Shown: piece after piece, positions 1 through 5,241 of the stretch
How positions within the stretch are numbered: the first letter of the stretch is position 1
Layout: each line of letters starts with the position of its first letter
Assembly (NCBI GenBank): GCA_002701765.1
Contig: NZXB01000023.1
Location: 20,492 to 25,732, forward strand
Source of the DNA: Porticoccaceae bacterium
GTDB lineage: Bacteria; Pseudomonadota; Gammaproteobacteria; Pseudomonadales; Porticoccaceae
Direction: 5' to 3'
DNA: 5,241 bases
Notes under the pieces: model-generated
The model's database searches: none
The model's input: the letters and a program-made list of their open reading frames with translations, nothing else
What the model was told of the DNA's origin: nothing
Program-made: the position numbers and the translations under genes

Positions 1-734
1 TTACGCTGAATAGCTGACAATAGACCACGCAATATGGATACTTCCATCTCATCCATTCTTACTCTCATAAAAAGCCGTCTCATCCTAGTCATGAGTTGTT
101 TTGGATTATCAGGGTCATGAAACTCGATACCAGTCATAGTTTCCTCCATATGCTTAAAAAATAGTTCTATATTTTTTGACGTTGCATACGGCATATCCCA
201 GGTGTGATTGGAATGGAATTTATCTTCAGCCTGAGCCAAAGAAGCCATATTAATCTCATAAGTCAGGACCTGCACAGCAGCAGCCAAGTTAAGGGAACTG
301 TAATCGGGATTAGCAGGTATGCACACATGATAGTGACACTTTTGCAGATGCTCGTTGGATAACCCACGATCCTCAGAACCAAACAGCAGCGCAATGGACT
401 GGTGAGCTGCCTCCATCCAAATTTTTTCCCCACACTCGCGCGGACTAAGCACAGGCCAAGGAATTCTCCGCTCACGAGCACTAGCACCAATGACCAAACC
501 ACAATCCTCAATTGCTTCATCAAGCGAATTCACCACCTTTGCATCGCTAAGCACGTCCTTTGCACCGGCCGCGCGCCAAACTGCTCTGGGCGCTGGAAAT
601 TCTCTTGGCTCGACAAGATACAATTTATCTATGCACATATTTTTCATCGCCCTTGCAGCTCCTCCAATGTTTCCCGGATGAGCAGTATTAACCAAGACAA
701 TCCGAATATTTTTACGCCAATCTACCTGTGACAC
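1..734 (-). CDS. trmJ: tRNA (cytidine/uridine-2'-O-)-methyltransferase TrmJ, 3' end beyond window
   Basis: SPOUT-family enzyme that, in the E. coli family member, transfers a methyl group from S-adenosylmethionine to the 2'-O of C32/U32 in the anticodon loop of certain tRNAs; cytoplasmic, acting as a dimer. I translated the minus strand by hand: 244 uninterrupted codons run to the left edge without a stop, so only a few C-terminal residues are missing (E. coli TrmJ is about 246 aa). Visible SPOUT motifs: NTAHPGNIGGAARAM (residues 16-30, with conserved Arg28), GASARERR near residue 86, FGSEDRGLSNE (118-128) and IPANPDYSSLNLA (139-151), the last two forming the AdoMet-binding knot. The C-terminal helical tail ends ILRGLLSAIQR. 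A TAA at 738-740 limits the start to TTG (735-737) or GTG (732-734). GTG is preferred because GGGG lies 6 nt upstream. It is divergent from suhB, as in E. coli. The call is secure; only the start is uncertain. Confidence 0.96.
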   Translation of the reverse strand, partial: MSQVDWRKNIRIVLVNTAHPGNIGGAARAMKNMCIDKLYLVEPREFPAPRAVWRAAGAKDVLSDAKVVNSLDEAIEDCGLVIGASARERRIPWPVLSPRECGEKIWMEAAHQSIALLFGSEDRGLSNEHLQKCHYHVCIPANPDYSSLNLAAAVQVLTYEINMASLAQAEDKFHSNHTWDMPYATSKNIELFFKHMEETMTGIEFHDPDNPKQLMTRMRRLFMRVRMDEMEVSILRGLLSAIQR

Positions 735-740
735 CAATTA

Positions 741-744
741 CCCC
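741..744 (-). promoter_or_regulatory. Shine-Dalgarno of trmJ (decides GTG start)
   Basis: On the minus strand GGGG is followed by TAA, TTG and GTG. Spacing from GGGG is 3 nt to the TTG and 6 nt to the GTG, so the GTG at 734 is the better-placed start. The TAA is an in-frame stop that excludes any longer protein. Confidence 0.5.
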
Positions 745-777
745 AAACAGTCTTTTCGAATCAAAAATTTCATCAGA

Positions 778-806
778 AGTTTAGCAGAATCGAAGATGTC
801 TGGTAC
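778..806 (-). promoter_or_regulatory. Possible trmJ promoter (extended -10)
   Basis: On the minus strand TAAACT (778-783) is preceded by TGC, giving an extended -10 element about 40 nt upstream of the trmJ start. No good -35 lies at the right distance (about 801-806), so this depends on the extended -10 alone. It would overlap the proposed suhB promoter face to face. Weak, sequence-only prediction. Confidence 0.2.
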
Positions 807-809
807 ACT
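781..809 (+). promoter_or_regulatory. Possible suhB sigma-70 promoter
   Basis: A TTAGCA at 781-786 (4 of 6 matches to TTGACA) and TACACT at 804-809 are separated by exactly 17 nt. The -10 is preceded by TGG, an extended -10 pattern. Transcription would begin near 816, leaving a roughly 30 nt leader before the GTG at 846. This is the best-looking promoter in the trmJ/suhB gap but is unproven. Confidence 0.4.
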
Positions 810-845
810 AAACACTCTCAAATACCCTGTTTGGACTCTTATTCT

Positions 846-1649
846 GTGCGACCGATGTGTAACATTGCACTGCGTGCTGCTCGCGAGGCGGGCGATATGA
901 TTGTAAAAGCAGCTGACAATATCGATGGGGTTAAAGTCGATGAGAAAAATAAATATGACTTTGTAACAGAAGTCGATCGTCGCTCGGAAGAACTGATAAT
1001 AAATCAACTAAGTTCGGCATTCCCCGACCACAGATTTTATGGAGAGGAAACCGGTTTCAGCGGGAAGGGGGATAGTCCTTTTGAGTGGATTATCGACCCT
1101 CTAGACGGGACCACTAATTTTGTTCGAGGAATCCCCCATGTAGCAATTTCCATAGCTTGCCGAATCGATGGCCGACTCGAACACGCTGTGGTGGTCGAAC
1201 CCTTTCAGAGAGAAGAATTTACAGCCAGTCGGGGAGATGGAGCCATGCTCAACGGTCGTCGGATTAGAGTATCTGGACGCCTTTCAACCAAAGGGGCTCT
1301 TTATGCAACTGGCATCCCTTTCAATAGTCCAGCATTTGATGATATAGAAAACTACTTGAGATCAATGCGCGCCTTTGCCAAAAACTCAGCTGGAATAAGA
1401 CGCCTTGGGGTTGCTTCTCTCGATTTGGCCTATGTTGCTGCAGGTCGCATTGACGTTTTCTGGGAAATGCACCTGAAGGCTTGGGACATTGCCGCCGGTG
1501 CACTTCTGGTGCGAGAGGCTGGAGGCATGGTTAGCGATTTCCAGGGAGGTGAAAATTTTCTTAATAACGGACATATTGTTGCTTGCACGCCAAAACTTTT
1601 TAAAACGAGTTTAAAGGTTTTGGACAGACATCTGGGACATTTGAAATAG
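846..1649 (+). CDS. suhB: Inositol-1-monophosphatase family protein SuhB
   Basis: Mg2+-dependent phosphatase of the inositol monophosphatase superfamily, cytoplasmic. The E. coli homologue also joins the Nus antitermination complex on rRNA operons and affects rRNA maturation, which may be its main role. Metal-site motifs are intact: GEETG with Glu67, WIIDPLDGTTNF (residues 81-92, Asp84 and Asp87), and WDIAAGALLVREAGG from residue 213 with Asp214. From the GTG at 846 the protein is 267 aa and begins MRPMCNIALRAAREAG, matching the start and length of E. coli SuhB (MHPMLNIAVRAARKAG, 267 aa). A GGA at 833-835 lies 10 nt upstream. The alternatives are an in-frame TTG at 831 (272 aa) and an ATG at 855 (264 aa). 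It is divergent from trmJ and convergent with the hupE-like gene, 43 bp away. Function as a family member is secure; the start is moderately sure. Confidence 0.95.
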   Translation: MRPMCNIALRAAREAGDMIVKAADNIDGVKVDEKNKYDFVTEVDRRSEELIINQLSSAFPDHRFYGEETGFSGKGDSPFEWIIDPLDGTTNFVRGIPHVAISIACRIDGRLEHAVVVEPFQREEFTASRGDGAMLNGRRIRVSGRLSTKGALYATGIPFNSPAFDDIENYLRSMRAFAKNSAGIRRLGVASLDLAYVAAGRIDVFWEMHLKAWDIAAGALLVREAGGMVSDFQGGENFLNNGHIVACTPKLFKTSLKVLDRHLGHLK

Positions 1650-1692
1650 TCAGCAGCCGCATTAGACATCGTAATAAGTGATAAACTATGTG

Positions 1693-2694
1693 TTACCAAG
1701 AAAGTAAACGCTCTATAGTCCAATATGCTCCGATCCCACCGAGAAAAGAAATCATAGCTTTCTCTAAAAAAATAAAGTTTGCAGAAATCCATCTGCTACT
1801 TCTCAACAAAATGAAAACAACTAATAAAGTTACACCAACAAAAAGCAGCTGGCCAATCTCTACACCAACATTGAAAAAAAGTAATGCAGGCAGTCTCAAA
1901 TCATCTGGAAGGCCCAGGTCGGCCAGTACGCTCGCAAATCCAAAACCGTGCAGCAATCCAAACAAGCCTGCAGTCAATATAGGATATCTCCAAGTAAAAC
2001 TTGAATGCCCCGTGTAACGATTGCGATGAAGCTCTGTTGCCAGCAATAAAATACTGATTGCGATGAGTGTCTCTACCACGAGGCTTGGCAATCTCAAAAG
2101 GTCCAAAGTAGCAAGACTTAGTGTAATGGAATGAGCGATAGTGAAACCAGTTACGGTATAAATAAGACGCTTGCCTGCTCCTGCAATCATCATTAGACAT
2201 ATCACGAACGCGAGGTGATCATAGCCTTCCAAGATATGCTGTATCCCCGCCACAATATATTGGTTGACTATCTCCCAACCGTTCACTTCGGAAAGCAAAG
2301 GAATAGATAGCTTTTCTGGCCCCGAAAATATCTGTTTCATTCCACCGTCTGTCGTCTTAAAAATGACTAATGACGTCAAGGCCGGATTAATTTCCGGATA
2401 AGACAGGATAACTGACAAATCTTTCAGATCCTCACCACACTGATAATAAACACGTCCATTCAAACGGGCATTTGGCAAGCCAATTTTTTTCTCTGCAAAG
2501 GGCCTAGTGCACCCCAGACCTTTCAAGGCAATTATTGGTTCTTGCCCTCGCAAAAGCACAGGCGGAATCTTCCATTTAAGCAGATAATTTCCTGGTTCAC
2601 GCTCTGCAATATCTATAAAAACTGGTCTGCCCTCATGGCTCTCACACATGATGCACCAAAACGTTGTGACGAGAAGAAGTTTACGTAATATCAT
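1693..2694 (-). CDS. HupE/UreJ-type membrane protein with large periplasmic N-terminal domain
   Basis: A 333-residue inner-membrane protein. Residues 1-19 look like a signal sequence (Arg-Lys then a hydrophobic run). About 130 mostly hydrophilic residues follow, probably periplasmic, with two cysteines (62, 86) that could form a disulfide. The C-terminal half has about six hydrophobic segments (roughly 143-172, 178-198, 204-221, 237-257, 268-297, 309-329). The first carries HILEGYDHL, with His153, Asp159 and His160 fitting the HX5DH signature of HupE/UreJ proteins. Further polar residues sit in membrane segments: His188, Glu209, His249 (LLHGFGFA), Asn275, Glu279. HupE of Rhizobium is a nickel permease. 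This longer form, with a periplasmic head and no second HG pair in the FHGxAHGxE motif, is a distinct branch whose substrate I cannot tell; no hydrogenase or urease genes are in view. The start overlaps the stop of the isomerase gene (ATGA), and I see no Shine-Dalgarno, which suggests translational coupling. Confidence 0.85.
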   Translation of the reverse strand: MILRKLLLVTTFWCIMCESHEGRPVFIDIAEREPGNYLLKWKIPPVLLRGQEPIIALKGLGCTRPFAEKKIGLPNARLNGRVYYQCGEDLKDLSVILSYPEINPALTSLVIFKTTDGGMKQIFSGPEKLSIPLLSEVNGWEIVNQYIVAGIQHILEGYDHLAFVICLMMIAGAGKRLIYTVTGFTIAHSITLSLATLDLLRLPSLVVETLIAISILLLATELHRNRYTGHSSFTWRYPILTAGLFGLLHGFGFASVLADLGLPDDLRLPALLFFNVGVEIGQLLFVGVTLLVVFILLRSSRWISANFIFLEKAMISFLGGIGAYWTIERLLSW

Positions 2695-3563
2695 TCGTCA
2701 TGCACTGTTACGCGATATTTTTCTATTAGTTTGCTAATGGCTTTCCGCTGCACTTCTCTTGACTGCTGGCGCTCAGCATCTGTAACGACCGCGGCCATGA
2801 CCTCATCGAATTTAGGAACAAAACTTTTTGTTAGCTTTTTGAGCAAAATTAGGTGGTAACCGTAATCAGAGCGCACAGGTCCTTGCCAATGAGACGTTGG
2901 ACTAAAACCAAATATCTGCCTTTGAAAGGGTTCCCCGAAGTGACTGGCCACTTCGACGTCGGACCGTTGCGCATAGTTTCGATTATATAAGAATCTTTCA
3001 CCGAATCTTCCTGCCTGTTCAAACGGAATCTGGAGGTTATTCAATTCGTTCTGGGTATCGATTGCTAATCGTTCTGTAGTTGATTCATCCCGCCCGTCAA
3101 AGGCAAAAAAAACATGAGTAAACGTCACTTCAGCAGGTACGCGATAATCTTCCCTATGCAATTCATAAAAGTGTACTAGTTCATCTCGATCAAGAGGTAA
3201 AATTTCATCAGCGAAGCCTTGCGAGATATATTCCATTTTTTGGATTAGACGACGACGAATAATCTCGTCGTTATTATCCAGTTGCATAGCGATGGCTTCG
3301 CGAAATAGAACTTCCCCACGAACATAATCTCGAATCAAACGATCCTTATCAGCCTTATTGAGATTGTCTAGTGCTTTAGCCGCACCCTCTGGCTGAAAAA
3401 CTCTGGCCTGTGTCTGCATAAAATTCAATAATCTAGATTGGTCAACTACTATTTCATACCCTTCGTCCAGCGCAGCCGGTGGAAGCATCACTTTAGCCAG
3501 TAAGTGAACTGCCAATCCGATGGCTAAAAACTGGACAAGCGGCTCAGAAATTACTGTTCTCAT
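2691..3563 (-). CDS. Membrane-anchored parvulin-type peptidyl-prolyl cis-trans isomerase
   Basis: A 290-residue protein likely anchored in the inner membrane by one N-terminal hydrophobic segment (residues 9-29), with the rest in the periplasm. Residues 36-135 are charged and helical, resembling the SurA/PpiD N-terminal chaperone region. About 142-245 is a parvulin (rotamase) domain: PAEVTFTHVFF with His150, then FGEPFQRQIFGFSPTSHWQGPV and SDYGYHLILLKKL with His237, the characteristic domain end. His150 and His237 match the usual parvulin histidine pair by position; the middle Cys/Asp position is not obvious, so activity may be weak or the domain mainly a chaperone. A charged helix ends the protein. 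It is the first gene of a two-gene operon with the HupE/UreJ-type gene (4 bp overlap), so that membrane protein's periplasmic head may be a client (inference). The ATG at 3563 has only a poor ribosome site, and the frame is closed by TAG upstream with no other start. Confidence 0.85.
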   Translation of the reverse strand: MRTVISEPLVQFLAIGLAVHLLAKVMLPPAALDEGYEIVVDQSRLLNFMQTQARVFQPEGAAKALDNLNKADKDRLIRDYVRGEVLFREAIAMQLDNNDEIIRRRLIQKMEYISQGFADEILPLDRDELVHFYELHREDYRVPAEVTFTHVFFAFDGRDESTTERLAIDTQNELNNLQIPFEQAGRFGERFLYNRNYAQRSDVEVASHFGEPFQRQIFGFSPTSHWQGPVRSDYGYHLILLKKLTKSFVPKFDEVMAAVVTDAERQQSREVQRKAISKLIEKYRVTVHDE

Positions 3564-3580
3564 AGGCGTAAACCGTCCAT
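3560..3580 (-). other. Possible six-codon leader ORF coupled to the isomerase gene
   Basis: On the minus strand an ATG at 3578-3580 opens a six-codon frame (MDGLRL). Its TGA overlaps the ATG of the isomerase gene in an ATGA arrangement. AGAGAG (3590-3595) lies 9 nt before this ATG, while the isomerase's own ATG lacks a clear Shine-Dalgarno. It could feed ribosomes to the isomerase start by re-initiation. Very short frames occur by chance, so confidence is low. Confidence 0.2.
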
Positions 3581-3599
3581 TTAAATCATCTCTCTAAAG

Positions 3600-3652
3600 G
3601 TTATATAGTTTTTGTTACACATCGAAAGCATATAATTTTCAAAATTTCCCGC
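3600..3652 (-). promoter_or_regulatory. Candidate promoter(s) for the isomerase/HupE-like operon
   Basis: The AT-rich minus strand here offers two overlapping sigma-70-like pairs. One is TTGAAA (5 of 6 matches) with TGTAAC 17 nt downstream. The other is TTTCGA (3622-3627) with TATAAC (3600-3605, 5 of 6) at 16 nt. Either would start a short leader before the ATG at 3563. No downstream gene other than this operon fits. Prediction only. Confidence 0.3.
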
Positions 3653-3736
3653 ACCCCAAAGGCGAATCGGCCTCGTCACAGTGAGAATGGCAGATTGACT
3701 TAATGAGAGCCACTAAATGCAAAATGGTCCAACATT

Positions 3737-3756
3737 TTGATCGATCGCAGTATCAA
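3737..3756. repeat. Short inverted repeat TTGAT/ATCAA around a GATC palindrome
   Basis: Five-base arms (3737-3741 and 3752-3756) flank a 10 nt centre, and the left side contains the perfect 8-bp palindrome GATCGATC at 3739-3746. It is too short for a terminator and has no T-run. It could be a protein-binding operator for the ferritin-like gene. The symmetry is visible; the role is a guess. Confidence 0.3.
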
Positions 3757-3843
3757 TCGAGTGATTAGGGATTATAGCGATTAATTCTAACGGGATCCTC
3801 AAATAGATCGAGATATAGTGACATTGTGATCCGCACTTAGGTG

Positions 3844-3849
3844 TAGAAT
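3844..3849 (+). promoter_or_regulatory. Possible -10 box of the ferritin-like gene
   Basis: TAGAAT matches the TATAAT consensus at 5 of 6 positions. No good -35 is found at 16-18 nt; GTGACA at 3818-3823 is a close match, but the 20 nt spacing is too long. If used, transcription starts near 3856, giving a leader of about 70 nt to the ATG at 3925. It lies between GATC sites at 3828 and 3873. Confidence 0.25.
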
Positions 3850-3911
3850 AGTAAGCTGAGAGAGTTCGGGATGATCAGCCGGCCAAAACACAATGGTTTA
3901 GAAAAGAATTT

Positions 3912-3916
3912 GGGAG
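3912..3916 (+). promoter_or_regulatory. Shine-Dalgarno of the ferritin-like gene (decides ATG 3925)
   Basis: GGGAG ends 8 nt before the ATG at 3925 and only 2 nt before the in-frame ATG at 3919, so 3925 is the well-spaced start. A competing in-frame ATG at 3871 has a weaker GAGAGAG (3858-3864) 6 nt upstream and would add 18 residues. Confidence 0.6.
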
Positions 3917-3924
3917 CAATGATA

Positions 3925-4383
3925 ATGGATTCAAAAGACAATCAAAAAGCGATTGATATTCTCAACGGTATTATGGAAGCAGAACTGGCCGGAGTGGTGC
4001 GTTATTCTCACTATTCGTTAATGGTATATGGGTATAATCGTATTCCAATAGTTGACTGGATGAAAGCGAATGCCAATGAGGGCCTCCTCCATGCTCACCG
4101 AGCTGGGGAGCTCGTTACGATGATGGGTGGTCACCCTTCGCTGAAGATCGGTCCACTGCTGGAGACCGAAAAACATGATATCGGCGATATCCTTAGAGAA
4201 AGTCTTGAGCATGAAAAATCGGTGCTTATTTTGTACAAGGAACTTTTGAACTTGGCAGTGTCAGCAGACGATATTCTTTTAGAGGAATATGCGCGAGAAA
4301 TGATTACCGCTGAGACACTGCACTCAGATGAGGTGAATAAAATGCTGCGCAGCCCGGGAGCACTGGAGGTATACAAACCTTAG
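3925..4383 (+). CDS. Ferritin-like / bacterioferritin-related di-iron protein
   Basis: A 152-residue, mostly helical protein of the ferritin-like superfamily, close to bacterioferritin in size and layout and probably cytoplasmic. Helix A has EAELAGVVRYSHYS with Glu20 (compare E. coli Bfr Glu18; Tyr27 aligns with Bfr Tyr25). Helix B has NEGLLHAHRAGE with Glu52 and His56. Helix C has ESLEHEKSVLILY with Glu92, Glu95, His96 and Glu97 as candidate ligands. Helix D has AETLH with Glu130 and His133 in the ExxH form. Against Bfr, the helix B pair is spaced ExxxH rather than ExxH, and the haem-ligand Met52 position is a Leu, so haem binding is unlikely. Function is probably iron handling or oxidative protection rather than proven storage. 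I start at ATG 3925 on its GGGAG site; a start at 3871 (170 aa) is possible. It is divergent from the isomerase operon and convergent with fpr. Confidence 0.85.
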   Translation: MDSKDNQKAIDILNGIMEAELAGVVRYSHYSLMVYGYNRIPIVDWMKANANEGLLHAHRAGELVTMMGGHPSLKIGPLLETEKHDIGDILRESLEHEKSVLILYKELLNLAVSADDILLEEYAREMITAETLHSDEVNKMLRSPGALEVYKP

Positions 4384-4394
4384 GAGAGTAGCGA

Positions 4395-4410
4395 AAGCAT
4401 AGCAATGCTT
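4395..4410. terminator. Weak hairpin between convergent ferritin-like gene and fpr
   Basis: AAGCAT and ATGCTT form a 6-bp stem with a 4 nt loop, 11 nt after the ferritin-like stop and 27 nt beyond the fpr stop. It could act in both directions, but it has low GC and no T-run on either strand. A second weak GTAG/CTAC pairing lies at 4424-4441. I rate intrinsic termination as possible only. Confidence 0.25.
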
Positions 4411-4437
4411 CCCGAGCCGTGCTGGTAGTCGTTCAGG

Positions 4438-5217
4438 CTACTTGCTCGCTTCTATGAAGGCGCGCTCAATTACATAGTGACCCGATCGCCCGCTTCGAGA
4501 CTCCCAAAAGCCCTTTTTGTTAATCATGCCGCAGAATTCTTTGAGCATGCTTGGACTACCACAGATCATGAATCTGTCATCATCAAGTTTAGGAAAAGGT
4601 AGGTTAAGATCAGTGAATAGCTTTCCGGATCGGACCAAATCAGTTATGCGACCATTGTTGCGGTAAGGCTCTCTAGTTACCGTAGGATAGTAGACCAGCT
4701 TCTCTCTAACCATATCGCCAATCAGTTCGTTTTGAGGCAAAATCTTTTCTATGTAGTCCGCATAGGCCAGCTCCGAGACGTGCCGTACTCCATGGGTCAG
4801 AATTACCCTATCAAAACTTTCGTAAATGTCTGGATCCTTGATAAGACTCAGAAACGGCGCAAGACCAGTACCGGTACTTATCATGTACAGGGTGCGGCCT
4901 GGCAACATATTATCAGCTACCAAAGTCCCAGTTGACTTTCGACTTACTAAAATCTCGTCACCGATCTTCAACAATTGCAATTTGGACGTAAGCGGCCCGT
5001 CTGGCACTTTAATGCTAAAGAATTCCAGCTCAGACTCATAGTTGGCGCTCGCAAAACTATATGCTCGCATTAGTGGCCTAGTTTCGGACGGAAGGCCAAT
5101 CATTGTGAAATGGCCATTAGTGAACCTAAAGGACTGATCTCTTGTCGTTCTGAAAGTGAACAGTGTGTCATTCCAATGGTGAACGCTGATTACACGCTCA
5201 GTCATCAACGCCGACAT
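4438..5217 (-). CDS. fpr: Ferredoxin/flavodoxin-NADP+ reductase
   Basis: FAD enzyme that moves electrons between NADPH and ferredoxin or flavodoxin, cytoplasmic, serving Fe-S assembly, iron release and oxidative stress defence. At 259 residues it is the normal length, and the sequence closely follows the Azotobacter/Pseudomonas type (start ERVISVHHWNDTLFTF). FAD-binding RAYS is at 51-54 and GPLTS at 74-78. NADP-binding elements are STGTGLAPF (114-122), HGVR (142-145), YYPTVTRE (176-183) and CGSPSM (219-224). The C-terminus reads IERAFIEASK; related bacterial enzymes end AFVEK, so the tail here is about two residues longer, in a region that packs near the flavin. The ATG at 5217 is chosen because GGAGGAG sits 8 nt upstream; the ATG at residue 5 is less well placed. 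The promoter lies beyond the right edge. Convergent with the ferritin-like gene. Confidence 0.96.
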   Translation of the reverse strand: MSALMTERVISVHHWNDTLFTFRTTRDQSFRFTNGHFTMIGLPSETRPLMRAYSFASANYESELEFFSIKVPDGPLTSKLQLLKIGDEILVSRKSTGTLVADNMLPGRTLYMISTGTGLAPFLSLIKDPDIYESFDRVILTHGVRHVSELAYADYIEKILPQNELIGDMVREKLVYYPTVTREPYRNNGRITDLVRSGKLFTDLNLPFPKLDDDRFMICGSPSMLKEFCGMINKKGFWESRSGRSGHYVIERAFIEASK

Positions 5218-5225
5218 ATTTCTAA

Positions 5226-5232
5226 CTCCTCC
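5226..5232 (-). promoter_or_regulatory. Strong Shine-Dalgarno of fpr
   Basis: GGAGGAG on the minus strand lies 8 nt upstream of the ATG at 5217. It is the strongest ribosome-binding site in the window, implies efficient translation and fixes the fpr start. Confidence 0.8.
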
Positions 5233-5241
5233 AAAGTCGGA

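Larger units (their letters stand above)
3564..3870. other. Divergent intergenic region, GATC-rich
   Basis: About 300 bp between the divergent isomerase and ferritin-like genes; I find no convincing gene in it. It is AT-rich on the isomerase side. On the ferritin side GATC occurs at 3739, 3743, 3794, 3806 and 3828, with a sixth at 3873 just beyond the region. It also contains the palindrome GATCGATC (3739-3746), a TTGAT/ATCAA inverted repeat (3737-3741 and 3752-3756), a small TCACAGTGA palindrome (3676-3684) and three GATTA copies (3763, 3770, 3779). Both operons' promoters should lie here. Confidence 0.6.

Noticed and set aside
402..731. Open frame on the plus strand, 109 codons
   Set aside because: It lies wholly antisense to trmJ, whose minus-strand frame is intact with all SPOUT motifs; the plus-strand product has no recognisable features.
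1650..1692. Terminator between suhB and the HupE-like gene
   Set aside because: I found no stem of useful length or T-run in these 43 bp on either strand.
1688..2017. Open frame on the plus strand over the end of the HupE-like gene
   Set aside because: It is antisense to the membrane segments of the HupE-like gene; the Lys/Ser/Pro-rich product is typical of a shadow of a hydrophobic coding region.
3763..3783. Three GATTA copies as an iterated operator or Fur box
   Set aside because: Spacings of 7 and 9 nt are irregular, the unit is only 5 bp in AT-rich sequence, and no 7-1-7 Fur-type symmetry is present.
3564..3870. Replication origin suggested by AT-richness and many GATC sites
   Set aside because: No DnaA boxes (TTATCCACA-like) were seen and no dnaA, mnmG or rpmH neighbours are present; the region is a divergent promoter gap.
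3871..3924. Upstream ATG start of the ferritin-like gene
   Set aside because: The extra 18 residues precede the family's usual start, and the GGGAG at 3912-3916 is better placed for the ATG at 3925; kept only as an alternative.

Overview
The window reads as an ordinary chromosomal stretch of a gammaproteobacterium. The main evidence is the divergent trmJ/suhB pair, an arrangement known from Escherichia coli and relatives, and an Azotobacter/Pseudomonas-type ferredoxin-NADP+ reductase. Base composition is moderate to AT-leaning and intergenic gaps are short. A free-living aquatic lineage is a guess. No mobile elements, CRISPR arrays, rRNA or tRNA genes were found.

Left part (1-1649): trmJ (tRNA Cm/Um32 methyltransferase) runs leftward and is cut by the window edge after 244 codons. 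suhB (inositol-monophosphatase family) runs rightward. They are separated by about 111 bp that must hold both promoters, and both appear to use non-ATG starts. Centre (1693-3563): a leftward two-gene operon encodes a membrane-anchored periplasmic parvulin-type peptidyl-prolyl isomerase and then a HupE/UreJ-type membrane protein with a large periplasmic domain. The two genes overlap by an ATGA. The operon converges on suhB.

Right part (3564-5241): a roughly 300-360 bp intergenic region is unusually rich in GATC sites. It separates the isomerase gene from a rightward ferritin-like (bacterioferritin-related) gene. That gene converges on a complete leftward fpr (ferredoxin/flavodoxin-NADP+ reductase) with a strong Shine-Dalgarno.

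Working picture: trmJ/suhB belong to RNA modification and ribosome/RNA biogenesis. The other four genes can be read loosely as envelope and metal/redox functions: putative metal permease plus folding helper, di-iron ferritin-like protein, and NADPH-dependent reductase. That link is inference from adjacency, because the four lie in three separate transcription units. I do not see a clear new system. The best leads are the GATC cluster upstream of the ferritin-like gene, the isomerase/HupE coupling, and the ferritin-like/fpr neighbourhood.
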